Shown: positions 55,456 through 63,359, counted from the first letter of the stretch. The stretch: 64,000 bases of DNA from Oscillospiraceae bacterium (GCA_015066225.1 SVOT01000002.1:310001-374000), one strand, 5' to 3'. Translations and numbers: made by a program. Notes: generated from the letters alone by a model not told the origin.

Positions 55456-56142
55456 TTATTTTTTGTGTTGTCTTTCGTATGGCTTTTTTATATTGACCCA
55501 ATCGTTTTTTACAGTCTGCCTTGATCTTGCAAGTGCAAGTGCATTATCCGGCACGTCTTCGGTTATCGTGCTTCCTGCGGCGGTGAAGGCGTTTTCGCCA
55601 ACGGTTACGGGGGCAACAAGGTTTGTGTTGCAGCCGATGAATGCACCGTCCTTGACAACGGTCCGGAACTTGTTTTTGCCGTCGTAGTTGACTGTTACGC
55701 AACCGCAACCGAAGTTTACGTCCTTGCCGACGTCGGAGTCGCCGATATAAAGCAGATGGGGGAGCTTTGAGCCCTCGTCAACGGTTGAATTTTTAACCTC
55801 AACAAAATTGCCTATGTGGACGTTGTCTGCAATTTGCGAATTCGGGCGGATGTGAACAAAGGGCCCGCTTGTTACACCGCTACCCACAACTGAATTGTAG
55901 CACTGGGTGTTATTTAGCTTTGTGTTTTCTCCCACGGTTGAATCGCTGATGTAGGAGTTTGGACCGATGACACAGCCTTTGCCGATGGTGCATTTACCGA
56001 GAATAATTGTTCCGGGGAGGATAAGGGTTCCTTTTTCGATTGTTGAAGACGGTTCAATTATTATTCCGTCAAAGCAGGGTATGCTGACTCCGTTTTCAAC
56101 AAGGGCAGTGAGTATTTCAAGTCGTTCGGTATTGTTTATCAT
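55456..56142 (-). CDS. GlmU-like protein with only the left-handed beta-helix domain
   Basis: The ATG at 56142 has GAGGAG upstream; the GTG at 56157 lies within that site. The 228-residue protein has a hexapeptide-repeat left-handed beta-helix (LILPGTIILGKCTIGKGCVIGPNSYI, then HIGNFVEVKNS) and the acetyl-CoA region (NVHIGNFVEVKNSTVDEGSK to AAGSTITEDVP). It matches the C-terminal acetyltransferase half of GlmU. The N-terminal uridylyltransferase half of about 230 residues is absent, replaced by a short leader. It sits where glmU is usually found, before pth, with prs missing. It could be an acetyltransferase for glucosamine-1-phosphate or a related acyltransferase. Confidence 0.85.
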   Translation of the reverse strand: MINNTERLEILTALVENGVSIPCFDGIIIEPSSTIEKGTLILPGTIILGKCTIGKGCVIGPNSYISDSTVGENTKLNNTQCYNSVVGSGVTSGPFVHIRPNSQIADNVHIGNFVEVKNSTVDEGSKLPHLLYIGDSDVGKDVNFGCGCVTVNYDGKNKFRTVVKDGAFIGCNTNLVAPVTVGENAFTAAGSTITEDVPDNALALARSRQTVKNDWVNIKKPYERQHKK

Positions 56143-56267
56143 AAAAAATCTCCTCACGATTAATTATTTCACCAACTAAATATACTATCATATTTTATAA
56201 TATTTTTCAAGTTGGGTTGCTATGATGGTTATTCTCGCATTTGTTACGCTATTATCCCAAAAAAATG

Positions 56268-56296
56268 TTGATTTGTTCACGTTGGGGGTGTATAAT
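56268..56296 (+). promoter_or_regulatory. Promoter of the two-component system
   Basis: TTGATT and TATAAT are separated by 17 bp, 29 bp before the kinase start. Confidence 0.65.
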
Positions 56297-56324
56297 TGAC
56301 AGTGGATAAAAAGGAGGGGTGAGC

Positions 56325-58229
56325 TTGAGTAAAAAAACTAAACGCTTTTTTATTTTTGCCGTTGCGGTTTTGTTAACTTTTGTTGCGGGCTTTATCCTTC
56401 CTTGGCTGTCACAGCTTTCACCGGGCTTTCTGGGTGGTGCACCTGTTGTTGACGGTGTGCTTGACGGAGTTGTGGTTGAAGGCGGTAAAGACATATATCT
56501 CAGCGGCGAGTGGCAATTTTTTAAAGGGGAACATATTATATCCCAAAATCTTGAAAATATTGAGCCCGATTCATACGTTAAAGTTCCGTCGCCGTGGACA
56601 GAGTATGAGTTAGACGGGCACAAGCTCAATAACGGCGGCAGTGCAAGCTACCGTGCATACATAAAGAACATTGACACAAAAGAGCCTTTTGTTGTTACCG
56701 TGCCCAACGTTCCCGGTCAATGTAAGGTTTTTGTGGATGGTGAATGCGTTTTTTTAAACCGTGGCTTTTATGCTGATTCCGTGACGTTGACTGCAGGCAC
56801 GTATTCGCAACCTGTAGCACCTGATTTTGAAGATAACGTTACTCACGAAATTGTAATTGAAATGACCTGCGAGTATTCAAGCGGGCTGACAACAATCCCG
56901 GTTCTTTCTGAATACGAGCATTTTCAGAGCAATACGATGACAAATCTTGCTCTCAGATACCTTTTGGTGGGTATTGTGCTGTTCTTTGCATTGGCTGTTC
57001 TTCTTTTCACTATTATGAGAAAAGATATGAATATTCAGATATGGCTTGTTGTTTTGTGCGTTGCGTTTATTTTCAGAATGCTCATTTCAAACACAGGCTA
57101 TCTCGCATCATACAGGCTTTTCGGCGGCATTAACTATGAGATAATGGTGAGTCTTGTGTTTGTCAGCACATACATAATAAAGCTTTCTATGATGATGCAC
57201 CTTAACAATACGGCAAGGCTCAACATAAAGCAGAACACAATTGTGTTTATTTCCGCACTGTTTCTGATATGTGCCTTTGTGCCGTATTTCCTGTACGATT
57301 ATATTTACGTTGCGGATGCGTATATATGGCTTCAATCCGTGCCGTATATTCTTGATATTGTTATGATATACAAGCTGTCAGAGGCGATTGCAGAGAAGAA
57401 GCGCTTTTCGGCTGTTCACCTTGTGGCGTATTGCATAACGGCGGCGGCAATAATAATTGACAACTACTTTATTAACGGCTATATTTCGGGAACGGTGTCT
57501 TGGGTGATGCCCACGGCATGTGTTGTGTTTATCAGCTGTATGGTGCTTGTTCATTTTGTTGAAACTATTGAGGCTTTCTCGAAAGCCAAGGAAGCGGCAC
57601 GGCTTTCAAGAGAGCTCAGCGATATAAATATGACGCTTATGCTCAGCCAGATTCAGCCCCACTTCTTATATAATGCACTGAATACCATAAAATATTTAAC
57701 AAAAAAAGACCCCAAAACGGCAGAAACGGCAATAGTCAAGTTTTCAAACTATCTCAGGGCAAATATGGATTCTTTAACACAAAAGGAACCGATACCCTTT
57801 GAAAACGAGCTTGAGCACGTGAAAAACTATATATCTATTGAGATGCTGCGCTTTGCAGACAGGCTGAGTGTTGAATATGATATTAGCTTTTCGGATTTTA
57901 AAATACCGCCGTTAACAGTTCAGCCCATTGCAGAAAATGCAATAAAACACGGCGTTAATCAGCGACCCGAGGGCGGAACTGTTAAAATCTCCGCCTATGA
58001 AGAGGGCGGCAACGCCATAGTTGTTGTTGAAGACAACGGTGTGGGCTTTGATATTAATCAGAAGCACACCGACAACCGCTCACACGTGGGCATAAAAAAT
58101 ATTATTGTGCGCCTTAAAGAAATGATGAATGCCGAGGTCAAAATTGAAAGTGTTATCGGCGAGGGCACAAAGGTTACTATTATAATTCCCAAGGAGGAAG
58201 CTTATAATGAGAATAATGGCAGTAGATGA
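56325..58229 (+). CDS. 7TM sensor histidine kinase (LytS-type)
   Basis: The TTG at 56325 is 8 bp after AAGGAGG; the GTG at 56319 is closer and less likely. The 634-residue protein has an N-terminal membrane segment, an extracellular beta-sandwich of about 170 residues (LSGEWQFFKGEHII, VPSPWTEYEL) resembling sugar-binding GH2-type domains, seven membrane helices, then a LytS-type kinase. The phospho-acceptor is His446 in QIQPHFLYNALNTIKYL. NAIKHGVNQ, DNGVGFD and GEGTKVTI form the ATP lid. It probably senses an outside carbohydrate. The response regulator overlaps it by 23 bp, and a GH3 enzyme is the next gene. Confidence 0.9.
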   Translation: MSKKTKRFFIFAVAVLLTFVAGFILPWLSQLSPGFLGGAPVVDGVLDGVVVEGGKDIYLSGEWQFFKGEHIISQNLENIEPDSYVKVPSPWTEYELDGHKLNNGGSASYRAYIKNIDTKEPFVVTVPNVPGQCKVFVDGECVFLNRGFYADSVTLTAGTYSQPVAPDFEDNVTHEIVIEMTCEYSSGLTTIPVLSEYEHFQSNTMTNLALRYLLVGIVLFFALAVLLFTIMRKDMNIQIWLVVLCVAFIFRMLISNTGYLASYRLFGGINYEIMVSLVFVSTYIIKLSMMMHLNNTARLNIKQNTIVFISALFLICAFVPYFLYDYIYVADAYIWLQSVPYILDIVMIYKLSEAIAEKKRFSAVHLVAYCITAAAIIIDNYFINGYISGTVSWVMPTACVVFISCMVLVHFVETIEAFSKAKEAARLSRELSDINMTLMLSQIQPHFLYNALNTIKYLTKKDPKTAETAIVKFSNYLRANMDSLTQKEPIPFENELEHVKNYISIEMLRFADRLSVEYDISFSDFKIPPLTVQPIAENAIKHGVNQRPEGGTVKISAYEEGGNAIVVVEDNGVGFDINQKHTDNRSHVGIKNIIVRLKEMMNAEVKIESVIGEGTKVTIIIPKEEAYNENNGSR

Positions 58230-59004
58230 CGAATTACTCGCTCTTGAGGATTTTGAAGACACCTGTAAAGAGGTTGGCATAACCGATGAAATCGTAAAAT
58301 TCAGCAATCCGCTGGATGCTTTGAGCTATGCGGCTATGAACAAGGTTGACATCGCTTTTCTTGATATTGAAATGCCAATAATAAAGGGTATTGACCTTGC
58401 GAAAAGAATAAAGGCGGTCAGCCCCAACGTGAGAATCGTTTTTGCAACAAGCTACAGCGAATATGCTCTTGAGGCTTTTTCTGCGGATGCAGTTGATTAT
58501 GTTATGAAGCCCTACGAGCCCGAGGACATTAAAAGGGCTTATGACAAGGCGCTTCTTGTTCGTGACGTTGTTGCAGAAAACCACGTTTTTGTTAAAACCT
58601 TCGGTTATTTTGACGTTTTTGTTGATGGCAAATCCGTTTCGTTCACAAGTGCGAAATCAAAGGAGCTGCTGGCACTTCTGGTTGACCGTAACGGCGGGGT
58701 TATAACAACCGAGCAGGCAATAGCAATCCTTTGGGAGGGCAGAAAATACGACGAAACGGTTCAGTCGCTTTTCAGAAAGGTTCTTAAATCCCTCAGAGCA
58801 TCTCTTGAAGAAGTGGGAATTCAGGATATTTTCATTGATAACAGAAATCAGCGTAGTATAGACAAGAGTAAATTTGCTTGCGATTATTACGATTTTCTTG
58901 AAAACGGCAAAAGCGACAGAATAAAATACTTCGGAAAATATATGGAGCAATACGAGTGGGCGAAGGACACTGAGAATCAGATAAACGCAATGTTTAATTT
59001 GTAA
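58207..59004 (+). CDS. Response regulator with winged-helix output domain
   Basis: The 265-residue protein has a receiver domain with the phospho-acceptor Asp53 in AFLDIEMPIIKG, Thr/Ser in FATSYSEYA and Lys in YVMKPYEPED. Residues from about 125 (FGYFDVFVDGKSVSFTSAKSKELLALLVDR) form a winged-helix DNA-binding domain of the SARP/OmpR type, with a BTAD-like helical tail (KSDRIKYFGKYMEQYEWAKDTENQ). LytS kinases usually pair with LytTR regulators, so this output is uncommon. It probably regulates the adjacent GH3 gene or a transporter outside the window. Confidence 0.9.
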   Translation: MRIMAVDDELLALEDFEDTCKEVGITDEIVKFSNPLDALSYAAMNKVDIAFLDIEMPIIKGIDLAKRIKAVSPNVRIVFATSYSEYALEAFSADAVDYVMKPYEPEDIKRAYDKALLVRDVVAENHVFVKTFGYFDVFVDGKSVSFTSAKSKELLALLVDRNGGVITTEQAIAILWEGRKYDETVQSLFRKVLKSLRASLEEVGIQDIFIDNRNQRSIDKSKFACDYYDFLENGKSDRIKYFGKYMEQYEWAKDTENQINAMFNL

Positions 59005-59026
59005 TTATTATAATAAACGTAATAAC

Positions 59027-59119
59027 GATTATAGTTAGTCGAAACAGTGTGAAATTACACTGTTTCGATACCAAATTATGATTTGGTATCGAATTTTCTT
59101 CGAAAATTCGACTATAATC
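59027..59119. repeat. Cloverleaf inverted-repeat element 1
   Basis: The outer arms GATTATAGT (59027-59035) and ACTATAATC (59111-59119) are perfect complements. They enclose three hairpins without gaps: TCGAAACAGTGT/ACACTGTTTCGA (59039-59068), GATACCAAAT/ATTTGGTATC (59067-59090) and TCGAATTTTC/GAAAATTCGA (59089-59111). No coding frame is present. The same layout is repeated directly downstream. Confidence 0.85.
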
Positions 59120-59124
59120 CTTTC

Positions 59125-59228
59125 AATGAGTGTAATGCAAAATTGTATTTATAAAAAACAATTTTGCTAAAAGCCGATAAAATCGGCTTTTGCGAAACGC
59201 GACTGCGTTTCGACAAATTACAATCATT
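59125..59228. repeat. Cloverleaf inverted-repeat element 2
   Basis: The outer arms AATGAGTGTAAT (59125-59136) and ATTACAATCATT (59217-59228) pair with one mismatch. They enclose GCAAAATTGT/ACAATTTTGC (59137-59167), AAAAGCCGAT/ATCGGCTTTT (59169-59191) and CGAAACGC/GCGTTTCG (59193-59212). The arms and hairpins differ from element 1; only the architecture is shared. Confidence 0.85.
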
Positions 59229-59230
59229 AT

Positions 59231-59272
59231 AAAAACGGATGCAGAGAATTTGAAAATCTGCATCCGTTTTTG
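59231..59272. terminator. Bidirectional terminator
   Basis: AAAAACGGATGCAGA pairs with TCTGCATCCGTTTTT. It serves the convergent response-regulator and GH3 genes. Confidence 0.85.
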
Positions 59273-59276
59273 TTGT

Positions 59277-61700
59277 TTATTTAATTTTCATAACAACGCC
59301 CAAAACGTGCTTTGCTGTATCCTGCATTTCGCCTAGGGTTATGCCGTCGGGTTTGCCGAATGTCTTTAGAAGTGTGCCATCGGGCTTCTTTTTGCCGGTG
59401 CGCTTGCCACCGGGCATAAGAACATCAACGCCCGCTCTTACACGGTATGCGTTATCCTTCATTTCGGGGAACTCGGGGCTGTTGGTGTATTGCATCCACC
59501 AGTCGGTCATAACAAGACCCGAAAAGCCCCACTCCTGACGAAGAATGCGTGTGCAGAGATTGTAGTTGTAGTGACCCCACACGCCGTTTATTTTGTTGTA
59601 GGATGTCATAATAGTCAAGGGGCTTGCTTCTTTAACGCAGATTTCAAAGCCCTTGAGGTAAATCTCACGCAACGCTCTTTCTGAAAGGCGGGAGTCTGTT
59701 TTGTTTCGGTTTGTTTCCTGACTGTTGCAGGCAAAGTGCTTGGGACAGGCGGCAACGCCCGCACTCTGCACGCCATTTACAACAGCGGCGGCTGTTTTGC
59801 CTGTTACAAACGGGTCTTCGGAATAATATTCAAAGTTTCTGCCGCAAAGGGGACTTCTGTGAATATTCATACCCGGTGCCAGAAGAATGTCTGAGCCTTT
59901 TTCTTTCATTTCGGCACCAACCTTGGCATAAATTTCTTGAGCCAAAGGCAGATTCCACATTGAGGAAAGCGCCGTGCCGATGGGAAGAAGCGAGCAACAA
60001 GCCTTTATGCGTATGCCTGAGGGGCCGTCGGTGGTGGTCAGGGGGGCAACACCCTTTTTTCGAAGTGAGGGCAGAACACCCGCCATGGTGCCTGCGTTGC
60101 CCTCGTTACCGAGGGAGCTGTTCATTGTGTAGTCGCCACGGCTGATTGCCTCAAGCTCGTCAAGAGTCAGTTGCGAAACGAACTCATCAAGAGTGTTTTT
60201 GCCGTTTCTGACGTCATCCAGGGTGATGCCGAGATTGCCCTTGTAGCCACAATCAGCGGGAAGATTTTCGAGAATTATTTCTTTAAGGTTTTCTGTTGAA
60301 AGGGGAACGTTTTCAAATTCTTCAATCAGTTTGCCGTTTACTTCTTTCGGGAAAATTCTTTCAAAGTGGTATTTCGGTGCGCTGACTTCCTTGAGCTCTT
60401 CAATGACTATGGTGTTGTCGATATTCAAGGACCACACCCTTTCGGTGTCACGGCAGTTGTCGCCTATATAGAAGATATATTCGCCTTTTTCGACGACATA
60501 GCAGCTTTTGTGACCTGTTTTGCCGCTGTCATCATAAGAAGCAAGCAAATTGAGAGGAACGGTTATGGTGAAATTCTCACTTTCGCCGTTTTTGAGCTCG
60601 TTTGTTTTATGAAATCCGCAAAGCACTTTTGCGGGCTTTCCGAGAGAACCCTGTGGCTGTGAAACGTAAACCTGCACAACGTCCTTGCCGCAAAGCTCAG
60701 CCGTGTTGGTGGTTTTACCGCTGAGGGTTATCTGCGAATTCTGAAAGCTACCGCCAGAAAATTCTCTTTTGAAAGAAGCGTAGCCCATACCGAAGCCGAA
60801 GGGGTAAAGAACCTTTTCGGGTGCAAAGGTTTCAAAATAACGGTAGCCAACGTAAATATCCTCGGTGTAGTTGTTATAATCCTTTTCGCCGAAATCGTCG
60901 GAGCATGGGTAGTCAAAATAGTTGGCGGCGATTGTGTCGGGGAGCCTGCCCGAGGGCTCGGCTTTGCCGAGAAGCACGTCTGCAACGGCGTTGCCGCTTT
61001 CCATACCGCCCTGCCAGGGGATAAGAATAGCGGAGCTGTTTTTGAGAAGCTCTTTTTCCCAAGCCATATCGATTATGCTGCCGACGTTGAGAACGATAAC
61101 GGTTTTTTCAAACGCCTTGTTAACACGCTCTATGAGTGATTTTTCATCGGCGGTGAGAAGATAGCTGCCCTCGGTGAGGTAGTTTTCTCTGTCTTCACCT
61201 GCGGAGCGACCGATAACGATAACGGCGCAATCACTCTTTTTGGCGGCGGTTTCAATAACGCTTGTTTCAATGGGCATTTCTTCATAATAATGGGGCCAAT
61301 GTCCCCAGAAGCCGTGGTCGGGAGGATTCTTTTTGCACCACTCCTTATAGATATCTGAAAGCTCGGTGTTGATTTTTGCACCTGCGTTTTCAAGACCCTC
61401 CATAAGGCTGACGGTGTAGGGCTTTATAACGTCGCCGCCTGAGCCGTAGCCAACGAACATATAATCGTTCTGAACTCTGCCGAAAACCGAGATAACCCGG
61501 TTTTCGGAAAGGGGCAGAACGCTGTCGTTTCTCAAAAGCACCGTGCCCTCTGCCCCCGCTTTTCTGAGAAGCTCGGGCATACCGGGTGTGACAGACCTGT
61601 CAAGACCGTCGTTCGATTTTGCCTCGTTCTGGGCAAGGCGGTTAATGGCAAACCCGATTGTGTTGAACAGCTTGCGCTTGGCTTTTTCAATGAATTTCAT
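59277..61700 (-). CDS. GH3 beta-glucosidase with reversed domain order
   Basis: This 807-residue enzyme belongs to glycoside hydrolase family 3. Its N-terminal half is the usual GH3 C-terminal domain (LLRKAGAEGTVLLRNDSVLPL, VLNVGSIIDMAW), followed by a fibronectin-like domain (VYVSQPQGSLGKPAKVL). The usual N-terminal barrel comes last: TDGPSGIRI, LAPGMNIHRSPLCGRNFEY, ACPKHFACNSQE, and the nucleophile Asp733 in LVMTDWWMQ. This permuted order is known in some Ruminococcus and Butyrivibrio beta-glucosidases. There is no signal peptide. It faces the two-component system convergently. Likely activity is beta-glucosidase or beta-xylosidase. Confidence 0.92.
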   Translation of the reverse strand: MKFIEKAKRKLFNTIGFAINRLAQNEAKSNDGLDRSVTPGMPELLRKAGAEGTVLLRNDSVLPLSENRVISVFGRVQNDYMFVGYGSGGDVIKPYTVSLMEGLENAGAKINTELSDIYKEWCKKNPPDHGFWGHWPHYYEEMPIETSVIETAAKKSDCAVIVIGRSAGEDRENYLTEGSYLLTADEKSLIERVNKAFEKTVIVLNVGSIIDMAWEKELLKNSSAILIPWQGGMESGNAVADVLLGKAEPSGRLPDTIAANYFDYPCSDDFGEKDYNNYTEDIYVGYRYFETFAPEKVLYPFGFGMGYASFKREFSGGSFQNSQITLSGKTTNTAELCGKDVVQVYVSQPQGSLGKPAKVLCGFHKTNELKNGESENFTITVPLNLLASYDDSGKTGHKSCYVVEKGEYIFYIGDNCRDTERVWSLNIDNTIVIEELKEVSAPKYHFERIFPKEVNGKLIEEFENVPLSTENLKEIILENLPADCGYKGNLGITLDDVRNGKNTLDEFVSQLTLDELEAISRGDYTMNSSLGNEGNAGTMAGVLPSLRKKGVAPLTTTDGPSGIRIKACCSLLPIGTALSSMWNLPLAQEIYAKVGAEMKEKGSDILLAPGMNIHRSPLCGRNFEYYSEDPFVTGKTAAAVVNGVQSAGVAACPKHFACNSQETNRNKTDSRLSERALREIYLKGFEICVKEASPLTIMTSYNKINGVWGHYNYNLCTRILRQEWGFSGLVMTDWWMQYTNSPEFPEMKDNAYRVRAGVDVLMPGGKRTGKKKPDGTLLKTFGKPDGITLGEMQDTAKHVLGVVMKIK

Positions 61701-61791
61701 AAAAGCACCTCCGTTGATTATACTTGGATTATACAGGTTTTCACCCGTTGGGTCAATATGGGAAGTAATAAAGGTAAATAAAAATAAACCC

Positions 61792-61820
61792 TTGACAATG
61801 ATGGCTTATGAATGTATAAT
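61792..61820 (+). promoter_or_regulatory. tRNA-Thr promoter
   Basis: TTGACA and TATAAT are perfect matches with a 17-bp spacer, 20 bp before the tRNA. Confidence 0.9.
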
Positions 61821-61840
61821 AACTTTTGCTTGTTAAGCAC

Positions 61841-61916
61841 GCTGATATAGCTCAGGCGGTAGAGTGCATCCTTGGTAAGGATGAGGTCACCGGTTCGAAT
61901 CCGGTTATCAGCTCCA
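61841..61916 (+). tRNA. tRNA-Thr(GGT)
   Basis: The 76-bp gene folds into a standard cloverleaf. Acceptor GCTGATA pairs with TATCAGC. The anticodon stem CATCC/GGATG holds the loop TTGGTAA, giving anticodon GGT. The T arm contains GGTTCGAATCC. CCA is encoded at the 3' end. It has its own promoter and a terminator. Confidence 0.97.
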
Positions 61917-61918
61917 AA

Positions 61919-61953
61919 AAGAAAGACACGATGAAAATCGTGTCTTTCTTTTT
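61919..61953 (+). terminator. tRNA-Thr terminator
   Basis: AAAGAAAGACACGAT pairs with ATCGTGTCTTTCTTT around GAAA, followed by T residues. Confidence 0.9.
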
Positions 61954-61958
61954 GTGTT

Positions 61959-62154
61959 TGTGTCCGCAAGGACACAATATCGTTTTGCAACGTAGTTGCA
62001 AACCTCATTTGACCGTTAGGTCAACATCGTTCCGCTGTGCGCACACAAAACGATGTTACGGCAAAAGCCGTAAACGATGTTGCCTTCGGCAAACAGTGTT
62101 GTGCTTCACACAAACGATGTGGGCTAACGCCCAATGATGTTGCACGGCGTGCAA
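61959..62154. repeat. Mini-hairpin array with conserved 7-bp linkers
   Basis: Nine short hairpins of about 10-18 bp follow each other every 20-26 bp. Examples are TGTGTCC-GCAA-GGACACA (61959), TTGCAAC-GTA-GTTGCAA (61985), TTACGGC-AAAA-GCCGTAA (62056), TTGCC-TTC-GGCAA (62080) and TTGCAC-GGC-GTGCAA (62140). Stem sequences differ, but the linkers are conserved. To the right of about 62046 they read ACGATGT or close variants; to the left they read the complement, ACATCGT or variants. No gene fits, so this fills most of the interval between the tRNA and the XRE gene. Confidence 0.85.
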
Positions 62155-62167
62155 AATATGGTATAGT
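62140..62167 (+). promoter_or_regulatory. Possible promoter within the array
   Basis: TTGCAC and TATAGT have a 16-bp spacer. A transcript from here would contain only a 16-codon frame (62191-62241) before a terminator. The match is weak. Confidence 0.3.
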
Positions 62168-62233
62168 TTACTTACAAATGAGTGATAGCAATGAAAGATG
62201 GTAAGCTTTTTGTTTTGTCTATTTCTAATAATA

Positions 62234-62278
62234 TCCGCATCCCTTGAAATGATTTTTGTCGGGATGCGGAGTTTTTTA
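62234..62278 (+). terminator. Terminator after the array
   Basis: TCCGCATCCC pairs with GGGATGCGGA, followed by a T run on the plus strand. No plus-strand gene ends here, so it may end a small RNA. Confidence 0.7.
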
Positions 62279-62476
62279 TTTTAACCCAAGAATATAATCT
62301 GCTGACACGTTATAATATTTGCAGAGTGCGATAATGTGTCTTACGGGTATTTCGTTTTCGCCTTTTTCATAGCGAGAATAAACCTGTTGGGTTGTTCCTA
62401 AATAATCGGCGATTTCCTTTTGGGTTTTATCGTTATCTTCTCGTAAGTCCCGGATTATTACAATAAAACTTTTCAT
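62276..62476 (-). CDS. XRE-family transcriptional regulator
   Basis: This 66-residue protein is a single helix-turn-helix domain of the Cro/CI (XRE) type: QKEIADYLGTTQQVYSRYEKGENEIP, then LCKYYNVSADYILGL. It has an AAGGAG site before the ATG. Two palindromic sites lie in the divergent region upstream. Small XRE proteins often come from mobile elements, and remnants of such elements are found nearby. Confidence 0.9.
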   Translation of the reverse strand: MKSFIVIIRDLREDNDKTQKEIADYLGTTQQVYSRYEKGENEIPVRHIIALCKYYNVSADYILGLK

Positions 62477-62515
62477 ATAACTATCTCCTTGATGTGTGAT
62501 AGTTAAATTTTACAT

Positions 62516-62558
62516 TACACTATATTTGGTGTATTGACTTTACACTAGATATGGTGTA
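62516..62558. promoter_or_regulatory. Twin palindromic operators with divergent promoter
   Basis: TACAC-N8-GTGTA occurs at 62516-62533 and again at 62541-62558, 25 bp apart. TTGACT (62534-62539) lies between them and TATATT (62557-62562) overlaps the second, with a 17-bp spacer, forming a plus-strand promoter for the zinc-ribbon gene. Binding by the adjacent XRE protein is likely. Confidence 0.7.
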
Positions 62559-62664
62559 TATTATTCGCGGTAAACAGATAATTAATACCAAAAGCAAATC
62601 GAGGTTTGCATTTTTCGTGTGTGTGACTTCGGTTGCACACTTTTTTGTTTTAAGGAGGGTAAAT

Positions 62665-62943
62665 ATGAATAAAGGCGGTCTTGCGATTTTAGGTGTTGGT
62701 GTGTTTATCTTTATATGCGGTTATTTATCTGAAGAAAAAGTAATAATGGGTTTTGCTGCATTTATAATTCTAGCCGGATTTGGGTTGCTTGCTGCAAAAA
62801 CATCTAACGGTAAAAATCCCGTAACAGGACAAGTGTATTTCCGATGCCCAAATTGCAAACGAAATGCCGGCGAAGAAATCCCTAAAGAAAAGCAAGAAAA
62901 CGGGAAATCGTACAAGTGTACCATTTGTAATTACAAATGGTAA
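62665..62943 (+). CDS. Small membrane protein with a zinc ribbon
   Basis: The ATG at 62665 has AAGGAGGG upstream, giving 92 residues; longer readings overlap the operators. Two hydrophobic segments (LAILGVGVFIFICGYL and MGFAAFIILAGFGLLAA) are followed by a C-terminal zinc ribbon, CPNC and CTIC. The function is unknown. The divergent XRE gene and shared operators suggest it is the regulated target. Confidence 0.75.
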   Translation: MNKGGLAILGVGVFIFICGYLSEEKVIMGFAAFIILAGFGLLAAKTSNGKNPVTGQVYFRCPNCKRNAGEEIPKEKQENGKSYKCTICNYKW

Positions 62944-63031
62944 TTATAAAAAATTCTATAAACAAGCGTACTATAAATATAGTAAGGTTTTATATTGGTT
63001 CAATTTTGAGTGTTGCGTGGCTAATGAATAA

Positions 63032-63214
63032 TCTTTGCCATTCCGCCGCATAGATAGCGACCATATTTGGGATTCTGAAATTACAAATGAATCGTTAAAT
63101 ACAATTAAAGAATATCGAGAAAATGCAGCTAGAATTATTTCCACAAAAAACAAAAAATCCCACAGGAAACCTGCGGAACAAAATAAAAATATAAAAGCTA
63201 TAAAATTGAAATAA
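63032..63214 (+). pseudogene. Start-less C-terminal gene fragment
   Basis: An open stretch without a clear start or ribosome site encodes about 60 residues, including RIDSDHIWDSEITNESLN and a Lys-rich tail. The wording is protein-like, but the upstream part is missing. Family unknown. Confidence 0.35.
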
Positions 63215-63359
63215 CCCTTGACCGAGTGTTTCTTTACACACTGTTTGCCGGTCAAGGGCTATTTCTGTTCACTCTTGATATCTAACATCTTTTTGTGTAC
63301 CTCTCTTTCATAGGCTTGCAAGATTTTCTGCTTCTTGAAATTCATTCATAAACTACACT

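Noticed and set aside
59027-59228. A pair of ordinary terminators.
   Set aside because: The hairpins lack T runs, and the outer stems enclosing them are not expected; a separate bidirectional terminator follows at 59231.
61959-62154. CRISPR array.
   Set aside because: The constant part is only 7 bp and changes orientation, while the variable parts are self-complementary. No cas genes are near.
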